Assembly: GCF_030817595.1 (NCBI RefSeq)
Contig: NZ_JAUSZN010000001.1
Span: forward strand, 814,001 to 878,000
DNA from: Neobacillus niacini
GTDB taxonomy: Bacteria; Bacillota; Bacilli; Bacillales; Cytobacillaceae
Direction of reading: 5' to 3'
DNA length: 64,000 nt
Shown here: positions 9,294 to 17,289 of the stretch, in pieces
Layout of the letters: each line of letters starts with the position of its first letter
Position numbering within the stretch: position 1 is the stretch's first letter
Made by a program: the position numbers and the translations under genes
Notes under the pieces: model-generated
The model's database searches: none
Seen by the model: only the letters and a program-made list of their open reading frames with translations
Told to the model about the DNA's origin: nothing

Positions 9294-9879
9294 TAAGGGA
9301 AAAGATGCAACAAAACCAATTTTTCTTATGCTTCATGGTACAGGTGGAAATGAATTAGACCTTCTGCCATTAGCTGGAATGATTGATGATGAAGCGTCTG
9401 TATTAAGTGTCCGCGGAAATGTTTTAGAAAATGGAATGCCGCGATTTTTCAAAAGATTAGCAGAAGGCGTGTTTGATGAAGAAGACCTCCTAAACCGAAC
9501 GAAGGAATTAAACGAGTTCTTAGATGAAGCGGCTGTGAAATATGAATTCGACCGTGATAATATCATTGCGATCGGGTACTCTAACGGAGCTAATATAGCC
9601 GCAAGTTTACTATTCCACTATCCAAACGCCTTAAATGGTGGTATTCTCCATCATCCAATGGTGCCGAGAAGGGGAATAGACCTTCCAGATTTAACGGGTA
9701 AGAACGTATTTATCGCAGCAGGAACAAATGATCCCATTTGTCCGCCATCGGAATCATCTGAACTTCAATCTTTATTAGAGAATGCCAATGCAAAGGTTGT
9801 CCTGCATTGGGAGAATTATGGTCATCAATTGACTAGACAAGAAGTAGAAGCAGCAGCAGATTGGTATCGAAAATTATAA
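9274..9879 (+). CDS. mhqD: carboxylesterase/hydrolase MhqD-like
   Basis: A 201-residue alpha/beta hydrolase of the phospholipase/carboxylesterase family. It shows the oxyanion segment LMLHGTGGNE, the nucleophile elbow GYSNGA (Ser), the acid in AGTNDPICP and the catalytic His in ENYGHQLT. The start ATG at 9274 (a second ATG at 9277) overlaps the preceding gene and follows AAAGGGGG. MhqD of B. subtilis is the hydrolase in the MhqR regulon; here it closes the cluster before a strong terminator. The natural substrate is not known. Confidence 0.83.
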   Translation: MMKHIFNKGKDATKPIFLMLHGTGGNELDLLPLAGMIDDEASVLSVRGNVLENGMPRFFKRLAEGVFDEEDLLNRTKELNEFLDEAAVKYEFDRDNIIAIGYSNGANIAASLLFHYPNALNGGILHHPMVPRRGIDLPDLTGKNVFIAAGTNDPICPPSESSELQSLLENANAKVVLHWENYGHQLTRQEVEAAADWYRKL

Positions 9880-9918
9880 AAATAACAAGCTAATCAATTC
9901 GATTAGCTTGTTATTTTT
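9879..9918. terminator. bidirectional terminator
   Basis: A 15-bp stem AATAACAAGCTAATC/GATTAGCTTGTTATT with A and T flanks, between the mhq cluster and the minus-strand gene remnant. Confidence 0.9.
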
Positions 9919-10543
9919 TCTTAAGATATGTTTCAACTTCATTTGATAAAATTGCAGGATCCCATGGGTACCAATAGTAGGTGGCACCATCAAATTGTAA
10001 ATCAAATTTATAAGCTATAGGTTGGTCAGTATACAAAACAATTTGAAAGTAGTCAGGGCCACCTTTTTCGGTATTTGGGGAGAAATTTGGTGACTCTTCA
10101 CTATTTTTTAATAGTTCAAGAATGTGTTTTAACTCTTCATGATTGGTATAAGTACTTAGTAATTTATTACCTTCAGAGGTATAAGGTTGATAAATCTCTA
10201 TTTTATTCACTTTATCAAGTGCCACATTCTTAAAATGCCATTGTTGTTCTGTTGCGGCACGTGAATAATAAACTCTATAACCGTTTATTTGGCTGGCATC
10301 CTTTACGGCTATTAGATTTGGCTGCCCATGAATGGTGAAAATCTCGGTTCCTTTTTCATGAAAGGCAGCATCACCATTTATAATTTTGTAATTTGGATTG
10401 GTTACGTTGTCAGCGACTTTATATTTAACAGTACCGAGTTTTTCCCCAATGAATTTTTCATCGGCTAAAACACCAGAGTAAATACCGTTGTATTCAATGT
10501 CTTCCCACTTTATGAAATCAACCCAGTAGTTAGACGTATCCCT
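9911..10543 (-). pseudogene. 5'-truncated gene of unknown function
   Basis: An open frame of 210 codons on the minus strand with good codon texture and no usable start: upstream it meets TAA at 10546-10544, and the only early candidate is a GTG at 10225 deep inside. Translation starts NYWVDFIKWEDIEYNG and ends with FDGATYYWYPWDP. The missing N-terminus would be expected to hold a signal peptide if this is a secreted lipoprotein-type protein. The lost end abuts a tandem 13-bp repeat TATTTTTAGTTCC (about 10545-10570) and then a terminator, which suggests a deletion junction. I do not recognise the family. A shortened protein from 10225 is possible. Confidence 0.6.
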
Positions 10544-10581
10544 TTATTTTTAGTTCCTATTTTTAGTTCCAAGATACGTGG

Positions 10582-10620
10582 AAAAACAACAAGCCGCAAT
10601 CGAGTTGATTGCGGCTTGTT
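10582..10620 (-). terminator. terminator of the redoxin selenoprotein gene
   Basis: A 14-bp perfect stem AACAAGCCGCAATC/GATTGCGGCTTGTT; on the minus strand it is followed by a T run. Confidence 0.85.
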
Positions 10621-10645
10621 GCAGGTGGGATTAACAAGAGATAAT

Positions 10646-11155
10646 CTATTTAAGATTATTATATTCATCCTTGATTTCTTCTACTGTTTTATCAATTTGC
10701 TCTCCCCAGTGATCATTGACCGTTTTAAAAACAACTTTCCCGTTTTGATCAAGCATTCCGTAGCCTCGATAAGCTACATCACCATTTTTCATGCCCATGT
10801 GGTCTATTAATTCTAAATCAGGATCAGAAATGAAGGAGAGACTTTCACCATAAATACCTTCTAATTCTTTGTATAGTTGAAGCTGTTCTTCAGGTAAATC
10901 TTTGCTAATAACATACATTTCTACATCCATGCCTTCTAATTTACCGAGATTTTCATGCAGCTGAACTAGCTGCTGGTGGCAGAGTCCTCAGGTGTAGGTA
11001 GTAATAAAAAAGAATACTGTTGGTTTTTCTAATGGAAAAGTTACTTTTTTCTGGTCTTGATTATGTAAGGTGATCGGCTCGCTGAGTGTCTTTTGTCCAC
11101 ATGCTGTTACTACTAAAACAGCCATGAAGAAAAGAAGTAGTACTTTTAGTTTCAT
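10646..11155 (-). CDS. selenocysteine-containing redoxin-domain lipoprotein (UxxC)
   Basis: A 169-residue exported thiol-redox protein if TGA at 10990-10988 is read as selenocysteine. It starts at ATG 11155 (GGAGC upstream) with a signal peptide and the lipobox VVTAC, Cys19. The redoxin fold follows: FFFITTYT-U56-GLCHQQL is the usual beta strand plus active site with Sec in place of the first Cys of CxxC. Downstream are ISKDLPEEQL and a C-terminal Gly/Tyr-rich strand typical of AhpC/TSA-like domains. A 6-bp hairpin begins 14 nt after TGA. Without recoding only a 94-residue tail fragment would be called. A terminator follows and a cytochrome lipoprotein lies upstream, so a role in membrane-surface redox chemistry is likely (inference). 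Confidence 0.85.
10957..10973 (-). other. bSECIS-like hairpin of the redoxin gene
   Basis: Starts 14 nt after TGA: stem GCAGCT/AGCTGC with loop AGUUC, which carries the GU found in apical loops of bacterial SECIS elements. Confidence 0.65.
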
Positions 11156-11258
11156 TTTGTGCTCCTTTTATTCTTTTAAATGTGTTATAAAACACCTTAA
11201 TTGTAGTGTAAACTATTTCATCTATCAAATAATTAGATTTTAGGAAACTTCATATAAA

Positions 11259-11292
11259 TAAAAAACCAGATTGGATTTTCCATCTGGTTTTT
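11259..11292 (-). terminator. terminator of the cytochrome c gene
   Basis: Stem AAAACCAGAT/ATCTGGTTTT just after the minus-strand stop codon, with a T run on that strand. Confidence 0.85.
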
Positions 11293-11297
11293 CCTGC

Positions 11298-11651
11298 TTA
11301 TTTTTTCTCTGAAAGCCATGAGGCTACGGCATCTGCATCTTCGCCTGTAAGGATTCCTCCAGGCATTCCACCTTTTCCATTTACGATAATTTCTTCAATT
11401 TCATCTTTCGAGTATTTTGAGCCGATCTTGTCTAGGTCAGGAGCTCCTCCACTTTTTAAATCCCCGCCATGACATGACGAACAGTTTTGCTGAAAGAGAG
11501 CATCGCCGTCACCGGCATCCGCTGTTTGCTCATCCCCAGCCTGTTCCTCAGTAGGTGTTGTGTCTTGGTCAGCTTCGTCGTCACCGCCGCCGCATGCTGT
11601 CAGAAAGCCAAGGAAGGCAATACAAACTATACCATAGAGCAGTTTTTTCAT
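11298..11651 (-). CDS. cccB: cytochrome c551-type lipoprotein
   Basis: A 117-residue membrane-anchored monohaem cytochrome c. A signal peptide ends in the lipobox LTACG (Cys20), an acidic linker rich in D/E/T/A follows, and the class I haem site CSSCH is near residue 57 with the axial Met in GGMPGG. This matches CccB, the small c-551 lipoprotein of Bacillus. Start ATG 11651 has AGGTGAAAA upstream. It would carry electrons at the outer face of the cytoplasmic membrane. It is transcribed in the same direction as the redoxin selenoprotein but is separated from it by a terminator. Confidence 0.87.
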   Translation of the reverse strand: MKKLLYGIVCIAFLGFLTACGGGDDEADQDTTPTEEQAGDEQTADAGDGDALFQQNCSSCHGGDLKSGGAPDLDKIGSKYSKDEIEEIIVNGKGGMPGGILTGEDADAVASWLSEKK

Positions 11652-11800
11652 TTATTTTCACCTCCATATAATAATAGGTTTTCTTACAGTGCGGTTGAAT
11701 ATTCTGCCATATCAATAGAATTTGAATAGGACTTGAATTCAATTAACACCTGGTATACTATATAAGCAAATAGTTATATGTTAATAGGGTGGTGTTCATA

Positions 11801-12148
11801 GTGTTCAAGGCAAAAGTTGAATTAGAAAAGACGGCTAACGTTTTAAAACTATTAGGAGATAAAACACGCTTAACAATCGTTGCTATTTTACAAAAACGTG
11901 AATGCTGTGTATGTGAATTGTTGGAGGTGTTTGATACAAGTCAGCCATCAATCAGCCAGCATCTTCGTAAATTAAAAGATGCAGGGCTCGTAAAGGAAGA
12001 GAGGAGAGGTCAGTGGATTTATTATTCTCTGAACCAACAATGTGAGTTTTACGGTCTGATTGAAACGATTATGAGCCATGTTCCAGAACAGACAGATAAA
12101 ATCAAAATGATTGAAAAAAGCAATCCTACACTTAGGTGCGGCTGCTAA
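11801..12148 (+). CDS. arsR: ArsR-family arsenic-responsive repressor
   Basis: A winged-helix ArsR/SmtB regulator of 115 residues. The metalloid site ECCVCEL sits at the start of the DNA-recognition region, followed by QPSISQHLRKLKDAGLV. The C-terminus ends RCGC, possible extra thiol ligands. Start chosen at GTG 11801, spaced seven bases from AGGGTGGTG; the GTG at 11789 overlaps that site. First gene of an arsR-acr3-arsC operon and probably autoregulated; an imperfect TATAA-N8-TTATA dyad stands upstream near 11760-11780. Arsenite binding would release the promoter. Confidence 0.87.
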   Translation: MFKAKVELEKTANVLKLLGDKTRLTIVAILQKRECCVCELLEVFDTSQPSISQHLRKLKDAGLVKEERRGQWIYYSLNQQCEFYGLIETIMSHVPEQTDKIKMIEKSNPTLRCGC

Positions 12149-12163
12149 TGAGGAGTGGAAAAA

Positions 12164-13225
12164 GTGAGTAATACAGATAAAAAACGGCTATCGTTTTTGG
12201 ATCGATACCTAACGTTATGGATATTTCTTGCGATGGCAATAGGGATAGGATTAGGTTTCGTGTTTCCCAATTTTGTTGAGGGTATGAACAGTTTGCAGGT
12301 AGGTACAACTTCGATTCCTCTTGCGATTGGTCTCATATTAATGATGTACCCTCCATTAGCAAAAGTTCGTTATGAGGAAATTGGAAGAGTCTTTAAGGAT
12401 GTAAAGGTCCTAGTATTATCTCTTGTTCAAAACTGGATCATCGGTCCAGTCCTTATGTTTTTATTAGCAATTATCTTTCTTCCTGATAAACCAGAATATA
12501 TGGTTGGTCTAATCATGATCGGTTTAGCACGCTGCATAGCGATGGTTATCGTTTGGAATGACCTTGCAAAGGGAGATACGGAGTATGCAGCGGGTTTAGT
12601 CGCATTTAACTCTATCTTCCAAATGCTATTCTTCTCCGTTTATGCCTATGTGTTTGTTACCGTTATTCCACAATGGGTCGGGCTTGAAGGAGCGGTTGTA
12701 AACATTACCATGCTGGAGGTTGCAAAATCAGTTTTTATTTATTTGGGTATTCCTTTTATTGCAGGAATGATCACACGCTTTACTCTAGTAAAAGCAAAGG
12801 GCAGACAATGGTACGAGAAAGTTTTTATCCCAAAAATCAGTCCGATTACATTAATTGCATTACTATTTACGATTATCATTATGTTCTCTTTAAAGGGGGA
12901 TGCTATTGTAGCCTTGCCTTTAGATGTAGTACGGATCGCAATTCCGTTATTAATTTATTTTATACTTATGTTCTTTATCTCATTTTTCATGGGAAAGAAA
13001 ATTGGAGCGAATTACCCTGTAACTACAACTCTTGCTTTTACAGCCGGAAGTAATAATTTTGAATTAGCGATTGCAGTAGCGGTTGGTGTATTTGGGATCC
13101 ATTCTGGTGCGGCCTTTGTAGCCGTTATTGGTCCACTTGTAGAAGTACCAGTCATGATAGCGTTAGTAAACGTGGCACTGTGGTTTAAACGAAAGTATTT
13201 TAGATCAAGCAGCCTAGAAAAATAA
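12164..13225 (+). CDS. acr3: arsenite efflux permease Acr3
   Basis: A ten-helix arsenite/H+ antiporter of the Acr3 (BASS-related) family, called ArsB in B. subtilis. The sequence opens with [18 protein letters not shown], carries the conserved Cys in [19 protein letters not shown], and has [17 protein letters not shown] near the end, all typical of Acr3. 353 residues from GTG 12164; the earlier GTG at 12155 lies inside the GAGGAG ribosome site. Follows arsR by 15 nt and precedes arsC by 18 nt. It exports As(III) made by the reductase encoded next. Confidence 0.9.
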   Translation: MSNTDKKRLSFLDRYLTLWIFLAMAIGIGLGFVFPNFVEGMNSLQVGTTSIPLAIGLILMMYPPLAKVRYEEIGRVFKDVKVLVLSLVQNWIIGPVLMFLLAIIFLPDKPEYMVGLIMIGLARCIAMVIVWNDLAKGDTEYAAGLVAFNSIFQMLFFSVYAYVFVTVIPQWVGLEGAVVNITMLEVAKSVFIYLGIPFIAGMITRFTLVKAKGRQWYEKVFIPKISPITLIALLFTIIIMFSLKGDAIVALPLDVVRIAIPLLIYFILMFFISFFMGKKIGANYPVTTTLAFTAGSNNFELAIAVAVGVFGIHSGAAFVAVIGPLVEVPVMIALVNVALWFKRKYFRSSSLEK

Positions 13226-13243
13226 TAAAGGTGGAAAATCAAC

Positions 13244-13666
13244 GTGAAAAACAAAAAGACAATTTATTTCTTATGTACCGGGAACTCTTGCCGAAGCCAA
13301 ATGGCAGAAGGCTGGGCTAAAAAACATTTAAGTGATGAATGGGAAGTAAAAAGTGCTGGTCTTGAAGCTCACGGGTTAAACCCTAACGCAGTAAAAGCTA
13401 TGGGTGAAGCAGGCATCGATATATCTATGCAAACATCTGATGTAATTGATCCAGGTATACTTAATACCGCAGATTTAGTGGTAACTTTATGTGGACATGC
13501 GGCAGATCATTGCCCGGTAACACCACCACATGTGAAACGAGTTCATTGGGGATTTGACGACCCAGCAAAAGCAGAAGGGACAGAGGAAGAAAAATGGTCA
13601 TTTTTCCAACGCGTCCGTGATGAAATCGGAGACCGCATTAAAACGTTTGCTGATACTGGGAAATAA
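13244..13666 (+). CDS. arsC: arsenate reductase, thioredoxin-coupled
   Basis: Reduces As(V) to As(III) using an intramolecular disulfide cascade and thioredoxin. The low-molecular-weight phosphatase P-loop CTGNSCRSQ holds the first catalytic Cys (about residue 11), and the second and third cysteines stand in [10 protein letters not shown] (about 83 and 90), as in B. subtilis/S. aureus pI258 ArsC. 140 residues is the normal length. Start GTG 13244 with AAAGGTGG. Last gene of the first ars operon, before a terminator. Confidence 0.92.
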   Translation: MKNKKTIYFLCTGNSCRSQMAEGWAKKHLSDEWEVKSAGLEAHGLNPNAVKAMGEAGIDISMQTSDVIDPGILNTADLVVTLCGHAADHCPVTPPHVKRVHWGFDDPAKAEGTEEEKWSFFQRVRDEIGDRIKTFADTGK

Positions 13667-13689
13667 AACGTTTATTAACTATGGGAATG

Positions 13690-13725
13690 AGGTAATTAGT
13701 CTTAAGCACTGATTACCTTTTTTTT
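13690..13725 (+). terminator. terminator after arsC
   Basis: Stem AGGTAATTAGT/ACTGATTACCT with one mismatch and a T8 run. Confidence 0.85.
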
Positions 13726-13743
13726 ACTTCCATTAAAAATAAT

Positions 13744-13763
13744 AAATCAACTTTTTTTGATTT
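13744..13763. promoter_or_regulatory. ArsR-type operator 1 (before second arsR)
   Basis: AAATCAA-N6-TTGATTT, a perfect 7-bp inverted repeat. The same ATCAA-N6-TTGAT core recurs at 13805 and 14181. Confidence 0.65.
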
Positions 13764-13804
13764 TAGTAATTGACATATGAAAATATTGGATATATGATAA
13801 ATAC

Positions 13805-13820
13805 ATCAAGATTATTTGAT
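13805..13820. promoter_or_regulatory. ArsR-type operator 2 (at the second arsR ribosome site)
   Basis: ATCAA-GATTAT-TTGAT, with the same half sites and 6-bp spacer as the copy at 13744, ending 20 nt before the arsR start. Confidence 0.65.
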
Positions 13821-13840
13821 TTAAAAAGAGGGTGAAAAAA

Positions 13841-14164
13841 GTGACAGACGAAATACAATTACAAGACATTTCAATTGATTCATTCTTTGAAAAATATGAG
13901 TTGAAATTTAAAGCGATTGCTGATAAAAAGAGATTACAGATCATGAATATTTTAACTCAAAAAGGTGCAATGTGTGTTTGCGATCTCGCTCCACTGGTTG
14001 ATATGGCCCAGCCAAAGCTATCTTACCATTTAAAGATCTTATTAGAGGCTAACATTATTACAAAAGAAACACGCGGAACATGGAGTTATTATGAACTAAA
14101 TCAAGAAGAACTCAACCATTTGTTATCACACGAACTATGTTGTGTGTTTAAACCCTCTTGTTAA
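13841..14164 (+). CDS. second ArsR-family repressor
   Basis: A 107-residue ArsR/SmtB regulator distinct from the one at 11801. It has KAIADKKRLQIMNIL, a thiol pair in AMCVCDLAPL and the recognition helix QPKLSYHLKILLEA. Its C-terminus holds further cysteines (ELCCVFKPSC), so ligand geometry differs from the first ArsR. Start set at GTG 13841 with AAAGAGGG upstream; GTG 13832 overlaps that site. Paired operators stand before it and another pair before the next small ORF, suggesting it controls itself plus the downstream small ORF and arsI. Its ligand may be an organoarsenical, by association with arsI (inference). Confidence 0.82.
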   Translation: MTDEIQLQDISIDSFFEKYELKFKAIADKKRLQIMNILTQKGAMCVCDLAPLVDMAQPKLSYHLKILLEANIITKETRGTWSYYELNQEELNHLLSHELCCVFKPSC

Positions 14165-14180
14165 TTTTTTTAAACTATAT

Positions 14181-14217
14181 ATCAATTTTTTTTGATTAAT
14201 ACATCAATATTATTGAT
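14181..14217. promoter_or_regulatory. paired ArsR-type operators before the small Cys-rich ORF
   Basis: ATCAA-N6-TTGAT at 14181-14196 and ATCAA-N5-TTGAT at 14203-14217, the second ending just before the AGGAGG ribosome site of the 14234 ORF. Confidence 0.65.
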
Positions 14218-14233
14218 TTAGGAGGAATCCAGT

Positions 14234-14407
14234 ATGTTTAATGAGTATACCGTATATAGCTTGATGAAATTACGTAAGGAAGAAACAGAAAGAAATGTGC
14301 AAAATACCTGGAAATATTACAATAATGGGACCGAAATAAACGACCATAAAGAAATCAATGTTCATTCAAATCTATCCATAAAGCCTTGCTGCGAGTGCAC
14401 CTGTTGA
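14234..14407 (+). CDS. small Cys-rich-tailed protein; TGA near its end could be Sec
   Basis: A 57-residue ORF with a near-ideal AGGAGG site, charged and helical in its first half (MKLRKEETER), ending PCCECTC. The codon after the last Cys is TGA (14405-14407), followed by GAG and then TAA (14411-14413). Reading TGA as Sec would give a 59-residue protein ending CTCUE. No clear SECIS hairpin follows, so a normal stop is more likely. It sits between the second arsR and arsI under two ArsR-type boxes, and a C-terminal thiol cluster would suit arsenical or metal binding or carriage. I do not recognise the family; the gene is too short for the usual callers. Confidence 0.6.
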   Translation: MFNEYTVYSLMKLRKEETERNVQNTWKYYNNGTEINDHKEINVHSNLSIKPCCECTC

Positions 14408-14480
14408 GAGTAATATTTCTAGTAGTAAAAATGATCAGATATCTTCTTACGCCTAAAATTAGTAAAATGGAGGGGTTAGC

Positions 14481-14921
14481 ATGAAAATGCATGTTGGTAT
14501 TAATGTAACTAATTTAAATAAGTCGATAGAGTTTTACACAAAAGTATTTAATAGAGAACCAGTAAAAGTAAAGTCAGACTATGCCAAATTCTTACTCGAT
14601 GATCCTGGTCTTAATTTTACTTTAAATTTAAAAGATGAAGTCTCGGGTAATCAGGTAGGTCATTTTGGATTTCAAGTTGAAACTCATGAAGATGTCCTTC
14701 AACATAAAAATCGCTTAGAAAAATTAGGATTTTTTGCACGAGAAGAGATGGACGTTACATGTTGTTATGCAGCCCAAGATAAATTTTGGGTTACAGATCC
14801 TGACGGGAACGAATGGGAATTCTTCTATACAAAAGGTGATGTAGAAGCTTTGGTCACTACTGCTTCCTGCTGTAATACACAACCAACTGAGCTTGAAATT
14901 AAAAATAACTCCTGTTGTTAA
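14481..14921 (+). CDS. arsI: ArsI-type C-As lyase (VOC dioxygenase)
   Basis: A 146-residue Fe(II)-dependent VOC enzyme that cleaves the carbon-arsenic bond of trivalent organoarsenicals. Visible: metal ligands His4 (MHVGINVT), a second His in VGHFGFQV and Glu in EWEFFY, and the vicinal cysteine pair in MDVTCCYAAQDKFWVTDPDG that binds As(III), as in Bacillus MD1 ArsI. The C-terminus adds two more CC pairs (ASCCN and NNSCC), a tail often thought to recruit metalloid. Start ATG 14481 with GGAGGG. The cadmium-induced CadI name is an alternative label for the same family. Confidence 0.85.
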   Translation: MKMHVGINVTNLNKSIEFYTKVFNREPVKVKSDYAKFLLDDPGLNFTLNLKDEVSGNQVGHFGFQVETHEDVLQHKNRLEKLGFFAREEMDVTCCYAAQDKFWVTDPDGNEWEFFYTKGDVEALVTTASCCNTQPTELEIKNNSCC

Positions 14922-14932
14922 CACTATTTGAG

Positions 14933-14961
14933 AAAACGCTGAACGAATTCAGCGTTTTTTT
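14933..14961 (+). terminator. terminator after arsI
   Basis: Stem AAAACGCTGAA/TTCAGCGTTTT with T7. Confidence 0.88.
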
Positions 14962-14970
14962 ATTAAACAT

Positions 14971-14986
14971 TCAAACAATTGTTTGA
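14971..14986. promoter_or_regulatory. CadC-like operator 1
   Basis: A perfect palindrome TCAAACAATTGTTTGA overlapping a -35 candidate TTGACC (14983-14988). It resembles the plasmid pI258 cad operator as I recall it. Confidence 0.6.
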
Positions 14987-15006
14987 CCATTGGAAACACA
15001 ATTGTA

Positions 15007-15033
15007 TATACTAATAGTCAAATGAACGTTTGA
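15007..15033 (+). promoter_or_regulatory. cadA promoter -10 and CadC-like operator 2
   Basis: TATACT at 15007-15012 lies 18 nt after the -35 candidate. TCAAATGAACGTTTGA (15018-15033) repeats the outer TCAAA/TTTGA arms. No cadC gene is in the window, so any regulator acts in trans. Confidence 0.5.
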
Positions 15034-15099
15034 ATGAGAAGGGAAATCGGATGAACCATGATTCGACTCGCCTCAGCTCATTGAATGGAGGGGAAGCTC

Positions 15100-17235
15100 A
15101 TGAGTAATGCGTTAGGTAAAGCAAATGAAAAAACGGTTTATCGTGTACAAGGATTCACCTGAGCAGGCTGTGCTACAAAGTTCGAAAAGAACGTTAAACA
15201 CCTGGATGGTGTTTCTGATGCAAGTGTAAATTTTGGTGCTGCAAAACTAACCGTTTATGGTCAGACAACGATAGAAGAAATAGAAAAAGCAGGTGCCTTT
15301 GAAAATATAAAAGTAGTACCTGAAAAACAAAAAGTTGAAGAAAAGAAAGTACCTTTTGTACAAAAACATTCAACTGTTATCGTATCAGTTCTTTTCTTAC
15401 TTATAGGATGGTTTTCAGCGCAAACGTATGGGGAAGAGAGTATCCCTTCCATTCTAGCCTATGGTGCGTCTATTTTAATAGGCGGGTACCGATTATTTAA
15501 AACCGGAATAAAGAATCTACTCCAGTTGGAATTTGATATGAAAACCTTGATGACCATTGCCGTGATTGGTGCCGCGATTATTGGAGAATGGGGAGAAGGG
15601 GCTACAGTTGTCATTCTGTTTGCGATCAGTGAAGCACTTGAATCTTATTCCATGGACAAGGCGCGCCATTCAATCCGATCTCTCATGGATATCGCTCCAA
15701 AGGAAGCCTTAATCCGAAGAGGAAATAAGGAGTTAACAGTTGAAGTAGATGATATTCAAATTGGTGACACACTAATTGTAAAACCAGGGCAAAAAATAGC
15801 TATGGACGGCATTGTTGTTAAGGGATTATCAACAGTGAATCAGGCAGCAATTACAGGTGAATCCGTACCCGTCGAGAAAACGGTGAAAGATGAGGTATTT
15901 GCTGGGACCTTAAATGAAGAAGGTTTAATTGAAGTACGAGTCACCAAACATGTCGACGACACTACAATCGCGAAAATCATTCATCTGGTAGAAGAAGCTC
16001 AAGCGGAAAGAGCACCATCTCAAGCATTTGTTGACCGATTTGCAAAGTATTACACCCCCATCATTATGCTCATCGCGTTAGGTGTGGCTGTTGTACCACC
16101 ATTGTTCTTTGGTGGAGATTGGGAGAAATGGATCTACCAAGGCTTAGCCGCTCTAGTGGTAGGATGTCCTTGTGCGCTCGTCATTTCCACTCCTGTTGCA
16201 ATCGTAACCGCAATCGGAAATGCCGCTCGAAATGGAGTGTTAATTAAAGGCGGAATTCATTTAGAAGAAATGGGCGCCATCAAAGCCATCGCTTTTGATA
16301 AAACAGGAACCCTAACGAAAGGTATTCCGGCAGTGACAGATTATTTACCGCAAGCAAATACAGACGCAAATGGACTATTTACGATTATCGCTGCCTTAGA
16401 GAATGGTTCTCAGCACCCATTGGCATCAGCCATCCTGAAAAAAGCTGAGCAGGAACTTTTACCTTATAAAGAGATTGTAATACAAGATTTTTCATCGATT
16501 ACAGGTAAAGGGATAAAAGGAACAGTAAACGATAAAATTTATTATATCGGAAGTCCAAATTTGTTCGAAGAAATCCTAAATAAAAGAATTCCTATGAATA
16601 TAAAGACAACGATTACTGAACTTCAAAACGAAGGTAAAACGGTGATGATCGCTGGAACGGAAACAGAAATTGCAGGAATCCTTGCGGTTGCGGATGAGGT
16701 AAGAGGCATTAGTAAATCAGTCATCCAAAAACTCCACTCGTTAGGCATTCAAGAAACGATTATACTAACAGGGGATAATAAAGGGACTGCAATTGCCATT
16801 GGAAAACAAGTAGGGGTTTCAAATATTAAAGCTGAGTTACTCCCGCAGGATAAACTAGCCTTCATTAAAGACTTAAGAAGCAAATATGACCGTGTGGCTA
16901 TGATCGGGGACGGTGTGAATGACGCACCGGCATTGGCCGCCTCTACTGTTGGTATAGCAATGGGAGGAGCTGGTACGGATACGGCACTGGAGACTGCAGA
17001 TATAGCATTAATGGCAGATGACTTAGGAAAACTGCCATTCACACTAAAACTCAGTAGAAAAGCCTTAAATATCATTAAGCAGAACATAACTTTCTCCTTA
17101 GGAATTAAACTTGTCGCATTGTTGTTAGTAATCCCAGGCTGGCTGACCCTTTGGATTGCCATATTTGCAGATATGGGCGCTACGCTGATTGTTACCCTAA
17201 ATGGTTTAAGACTTCTCAAAATCAAAGACAAATAA
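15100..17235 (+). CDS. cadA: CadA-type Cd/Zn/Pb P-type ATPase with selenocysteine in the metal-binding motif
   Basis: A P1B-ATPase of 711 residues if TGA at 15160-15162 is read as Sec. Start ATG 15100 has GGAGGGG. The N-terminal heavy-metal domain reads YRVQGFT-U21-AGC24-ATKFEKNV, where CadA of plasmid pI258 has FTCANC: the first Cys of CxxC is replaced by Sec. Then come membrane segments, the TGES actuator loop, the CPC transport site (about C356), phosphorylated Asp in DKTGT (about 400), the SQHPLA HP motif and [10 protein letters not shown] (about 603). The frame stays open from 15100 to 17235 except at this TGA, and the region before a TTG at 15526 is strongly CadA-like, so a broken gene restarting at 15526 is unlikely. 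It would export Cd(II), Zn(II) or Pb(II). No cadC lies next to it. Confidence 0.85.
15180..15192 (+). other. bSECIS-like hairpin of cadA
   Basis: Begins 17 nt after TGA: GTTC-GAAAA-GAAC, a short 4-bp stem; distal CAGG/CCTG pairing (about 15164 and 15213) could extend it. The weakest of the five elements. Confidence 0.45.
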
Positions 17236-17238
17236 TAA

Positions 17239-17268
17239 AGGGCTTCCCAATAAGCGGGAAGCCTCTTA
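17239..17268 (+). terminator. terminator after cadA
   Basis: Stem GGCTTCCC/GGGAAGCC; the T run is short (CTCTT). Confidence 0.7.
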
Positions 17269-17289
17269 ATTTCAGATAAATTTTGTTTC

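Noticed and set aside
10544..10546. Readthrough start for the truncated minus-strand gene
   Set aside because: The stop is TAA and the sequence upstream is a repeat and a terminator, not coding.
16749..17231. Antisense ORF of 160 codons in cadA
   Set aside because: Mirror of the conserved P-type ATPase C-terminus; lacks a start signal.
15526..17235. CadA beginning at TTG 15526 as a complete gene
   Set aside because: The 142 upstream codons are clearly the CadA metal-binding domain and first helices; the apparent start only reflects the in-frame TGA.
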